From positions 5,886 through 12,406 of the forward strand of contig MGOD01000115.1 in the NCBI GenBank assembly GCA_001795245.1: a stretch of DNA of 6,521 nt, in the 5' to 3' direction. Each line of letters begins with the position of its first letter. The stretch's first letter is position 1. Source of the DNA: Chloroflexi bacterium RBG_16_70_13. Lineage in GTDB: Bacteria > Chloroflexota > Limnocylindria > Limnocylindrales > CSP1-4. A program made the translations under genes and the position numbers. Of this stretch, positions 5,160 through 6,521 are shown piece after piece. The notes under the pieces are model-generated. The model made no database searches and was not told where the DNA came from. It was given only the letters and a program-made list of their open reading frames with translations.

Positions 5160-6180
5160 GGAAGGCCTCGAGGGCCTTGCGCTCGGTCTCGACGGCCCGG
5201 CGGTCCTCGGCCGTCACGTTCTCGAACCAGTCGACCGCGACGCGGCCATGCCTGACCGACCAGGCGGCGACGACGCGGCCGTCGACGATGACCGTGCCGA
5301 CCGAGAAGGGGTTCCTGGGGCCGAAGATCCGCGGCCGGTGGGCCTCCGGCACGAGGCCGGTGCGCCGGGCGTGGACGAGGAGAGTGCTGTCCCAGTGGGG
5401 CAGGAACCGGACCGGCGCCGGCGTGTCCGGGTCCGGGATCGGCTGACCGGGCAGGTCGACGAGCTCGCTACCGGTCTCGTCGCAGTACCGGACGAGCTCA
5501 ATGGATTGGCCGGCCAGTTTCGCGTTGCTAGTCGTGATGCCCGCCCACCCGGCGATGTCGCGCCAGGGCGCCGGACCGAACGCCCGGAGGTAGGCCCGGA
5601 CGAGATGGACGAGGCCCTCGTCCTCGGTCGCATCGACCGGGCCGACCCAGGTTTCCGCCAGCGCCAGCCGATCGGCCCGCCGGCGCTCCCACGTGCCCGA
5701 CGGCGGCACCCGGACGAGGTCGACGAACAGCCCGAGGTTGCCCACGAACCCGTCGGCCAGCCCGCCGAGCTCTTTCACCGTCCTCGGCCCGTCGGCGAGC
5801 GCTGCCCGGAACGCGATCGACGTCGCCTGGAGCTCCGCCTCCGGTGGCAGGAGCCGCAGCCGGGCCGCCCATTCCTGCCTTGCCCGCCGGACGCCCATGG
5901 CGTAGCGCCAGTACTCGCGCCGCGAGACCATGTGGATCGTCGTCCGCATGAGCGACGCCTGGATGATCCGACGTTCCTCGAGGGCGGCGGTGAGATCCGG
6001 GCGCTGGAAGCGGGCCAGCCTCGTCCAGAGGCCCACGTAGCCCGACGGCGCGTACTGCGTCTGGAGCCCGCCAACCTGCTCGACGACATCCTCGATCGGC
6101 GACGTCGCGCGCGCCAGGAGGAGCTGCCGAGCCAGCAGGGACCGGTTCAGGTGGCGGGTCGTGAGGGTCCGTCCGGGCAT
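5152..6180 (-). CDS. Winged-helix HTH_42 protein, AlkZ-family DNA glycosylase (QxQ type)
   Basis: A 342-residue protein of the HTH_42 (PF06224) family, whose characterised members AlkZ and YcaQ/AlkX remove alkylated or crosslinked bases from DNA. Typical family blocks are seen: LTTRHLNRSLLARQLLL (6-22), then GGLQTQ (37-42). Next come ASLMRTTIHMVSRREYW (75-91), FGPAPWRDIAGWAGIT (201-216), FLPHWDSTLLVHARR (259-273) and the C-terminal VIVDGRVVAAW plus VDWFENVT region. Gln40-Thr41-Gln42 aligns with the catalytic QxQ of AlkZ, not the QxD of YcaQ-type enzymes, supporting an active glycosylase. Length is normal and no signal peptide is seen. AlkZ relatives include self-resistance enzymes in genotoxin clusters as well as general repair enzymes. 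No biosynthetic gene is visible here, so housekeeping repair is the simpler guess. The ATG at 6180-6178 has only a weak GGCGGCGG upstream. The gene ends 30 bases before the response regulator and may share its transcript. Confidence 0.9.
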   Translation of the reverse strand: MPGRTLTTRHLNRSLLARQLLLARATSPIEDVVEQVGGLQTQYAPSGYVGLWTRLARFQRPDLTAALEERRIIQASLMRTTIHMVSRREYWRYAMGVRRARQEWAARLRLLPPEAELQATSIAFRAALADGPRTVKELGGLADGFVGNLGLFVDLVRVPPSGTWERRRADRLALAETWVGPVDATEDEGLVHLVRAYLRAFGPAPWRDIAGWAGITTSNAKLAGQSIELVRYCDETGSELVDLPGQPIPDPDTPAPVRFLPHWDSTLLVHARRTGLVPEAHRPRIFGPRNPFSVGTVIVDGRVVAAWSVRHGRVAVDWFENVTAEDRRAVETERKALEAFHA

Positions 6181-6189
6181 CCGCCGCCG

Positions 6190-6195
6190 ACTCTA
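6190..6195 (-). promoter_or_regulatory. Candidate -10 element before the AlkZ-like gene
   Basis: TAGAGT fits the TANNNT form of a -10 element and ends nine bases before the ATG at 6180-6178. That would give a leaderless or nearly leaderless transcript, in line with the weak ribosome site. No convincing -35 element is visible. Confidence 0.3.
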
Positions 6196-6227
6196 CCGGA
6201 GAGGCAACGACGGCCGCAGCCGGTCGA

Positions 6228-6521
6228 TCAGCGCAGGGTGGCGAGGAACCGAAATACGGGCATCGCCGCGGCGTACCCGTCCGCCAGCACATCCGGGAGC
6301 CCGGGCGAGGTGACGTCGGCGTCGGCGAGGCGACGGCCAAAGACGACATCCTTCCAGCGGAACAGGTCCGCCAGGGGATGGTCCGCGGGCAGTCCCGGCG
6401 GGACGCGCTTCAGCTGCTCGTGGCTCCGCGCACCGCCGAACCAGGCAACGAAGGCCCGATCATCGAGCGCGGCTCGGACCCGGTCCGGCGTCGCGAGGAT
6501 CGCCCGGCGAAAGGCCTCCAG
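6228..6521 (-). CDS. DUF2461 (TIGR02453-like) protein, C-terminal 97 residues; 5' end outside the window
   Basis: An open frame runs from the window edge to the TGA at 6230-6228 and encodes 97 residues. It reads LEAFRRAILATPDRVRAAL at the start, then EQLKRVPPGLPADHPLADLF, RWKDVVFGRRL and the end DGYAAAMPVFRFLATLR. The LKR-PPG-DHP-L-R-K block followed by a final helix ending in a hydrophobic 'FRFL' stretch is the pattern of the DUF2461 C-terminus. Full-length relatives are about 200-230 residues, so a bit more than half is missing. The family has no established activity. The stop is 47 bases before the AlkZ-like start on the same strand, so a shared transcript is possible. The family call rests on motif recall and is fairly good. 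Confidence 0.82.
   Translation of the reverse strand: MEAFRRAILATPDRVRAALDDRAFVAWFGGARSHEQLKRVPPGLPADHPLADLFRWKDVVFGRRLADADVTSPGLPDVLADGYAAAMPVFRFLATLR

Noticed and set aside
5528..6349. 273-codon minus-strand frame across the AlkZ-like gene start
   Set aside because: Out of frame with both the AlkZ-like and DUF2461 genes and covering their junction; Arg/Pro/Gly-rich with no domain.
1..6521. CRISPR arrays, tRNA or rRNA genes, insertion sequences, phage or plasmid genes
   Set aside because: None seen on reading both strands: no spaced direct repeats, no transposase or integrase motifs, no tRNA-like cloverleaf.

Overview
This is a GC-rich bacterial window in which all seven recognisable genes lie on the minus strand, so transcription runs from high to low coordinates. 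Third codon positions are almost always G or C. That richness, the GTG starts and the MtrA/MtrB-like two-component pair point to an Actinomycetota or Chloroflexota-type genome. I lean weakly to a Limnocylindria-like Chloroflexota, because the lipoprotein next to the sensor kinase has a GerMN plus Gmad2 layout rather than the classical actinobacterial LpqB form. The placement is inference, since no rRNA or other taxonomic marker is present.

Layout in transcription order. (1) 6521-6228: C-terminal part of a DUF2461/TIGR02453 protein, cut by the window edge. (2) 6180-5152: a winged-helix HTH_42 protein of the AlkZ DNA glycosylase family with the QxQ motif. (3) 5121-4411: an OmpR/PhoB-type response regulator closely resembling MtrA. 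(4) 4401-2926: an MtrB-like membrane histidine kinase. (5) 2929-1961: a GerMN-Gmad2 lipoprotein overlapping the kinase stop by ATGA. (6) After a 196-base gap holding three small inverted repeats, 1764-373: a berberine-bridge-type FAD-linked oxidase. (7) 347-1: the start of a DUF1905/YdeI-like protein, cut by the window edge.

How the genes work together. Genes 3-5 form a tight operon: 9 bases between regulator and kinase, a 4-base overlap between kinase and lipoprotein. The order regulator, kinase, GerMN lipoprotein is that of mtrA-mtrB-lpqB in Actinomycetota, which links envelope and cell-wall status to transcription. The kinase has a roughly 130-residue extracytoplasmic domain in the compartment where the lipoprotein would sit. 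The AlkZ-like gene ends only 30 bases before the regulator and may be co-transcribed with it, although a candidate leaderless promoter lies in that gap. The oxidase and the DUF1905 gene, 25 bases apart, look like a second small unit with no obvious link to the signalling operon.

I see no CRISPR array, tRNA, rRNA, insertion sequence, phage gene or toxin-antitoxin pair, and no terminator with a T-tract. No clearly new multi-gene system stands out. The points most worth a second look are the LpqB-like triad with an altered lipoprotein, the QxQ glycosylase beside it, and possible leaderless starts of two genes.
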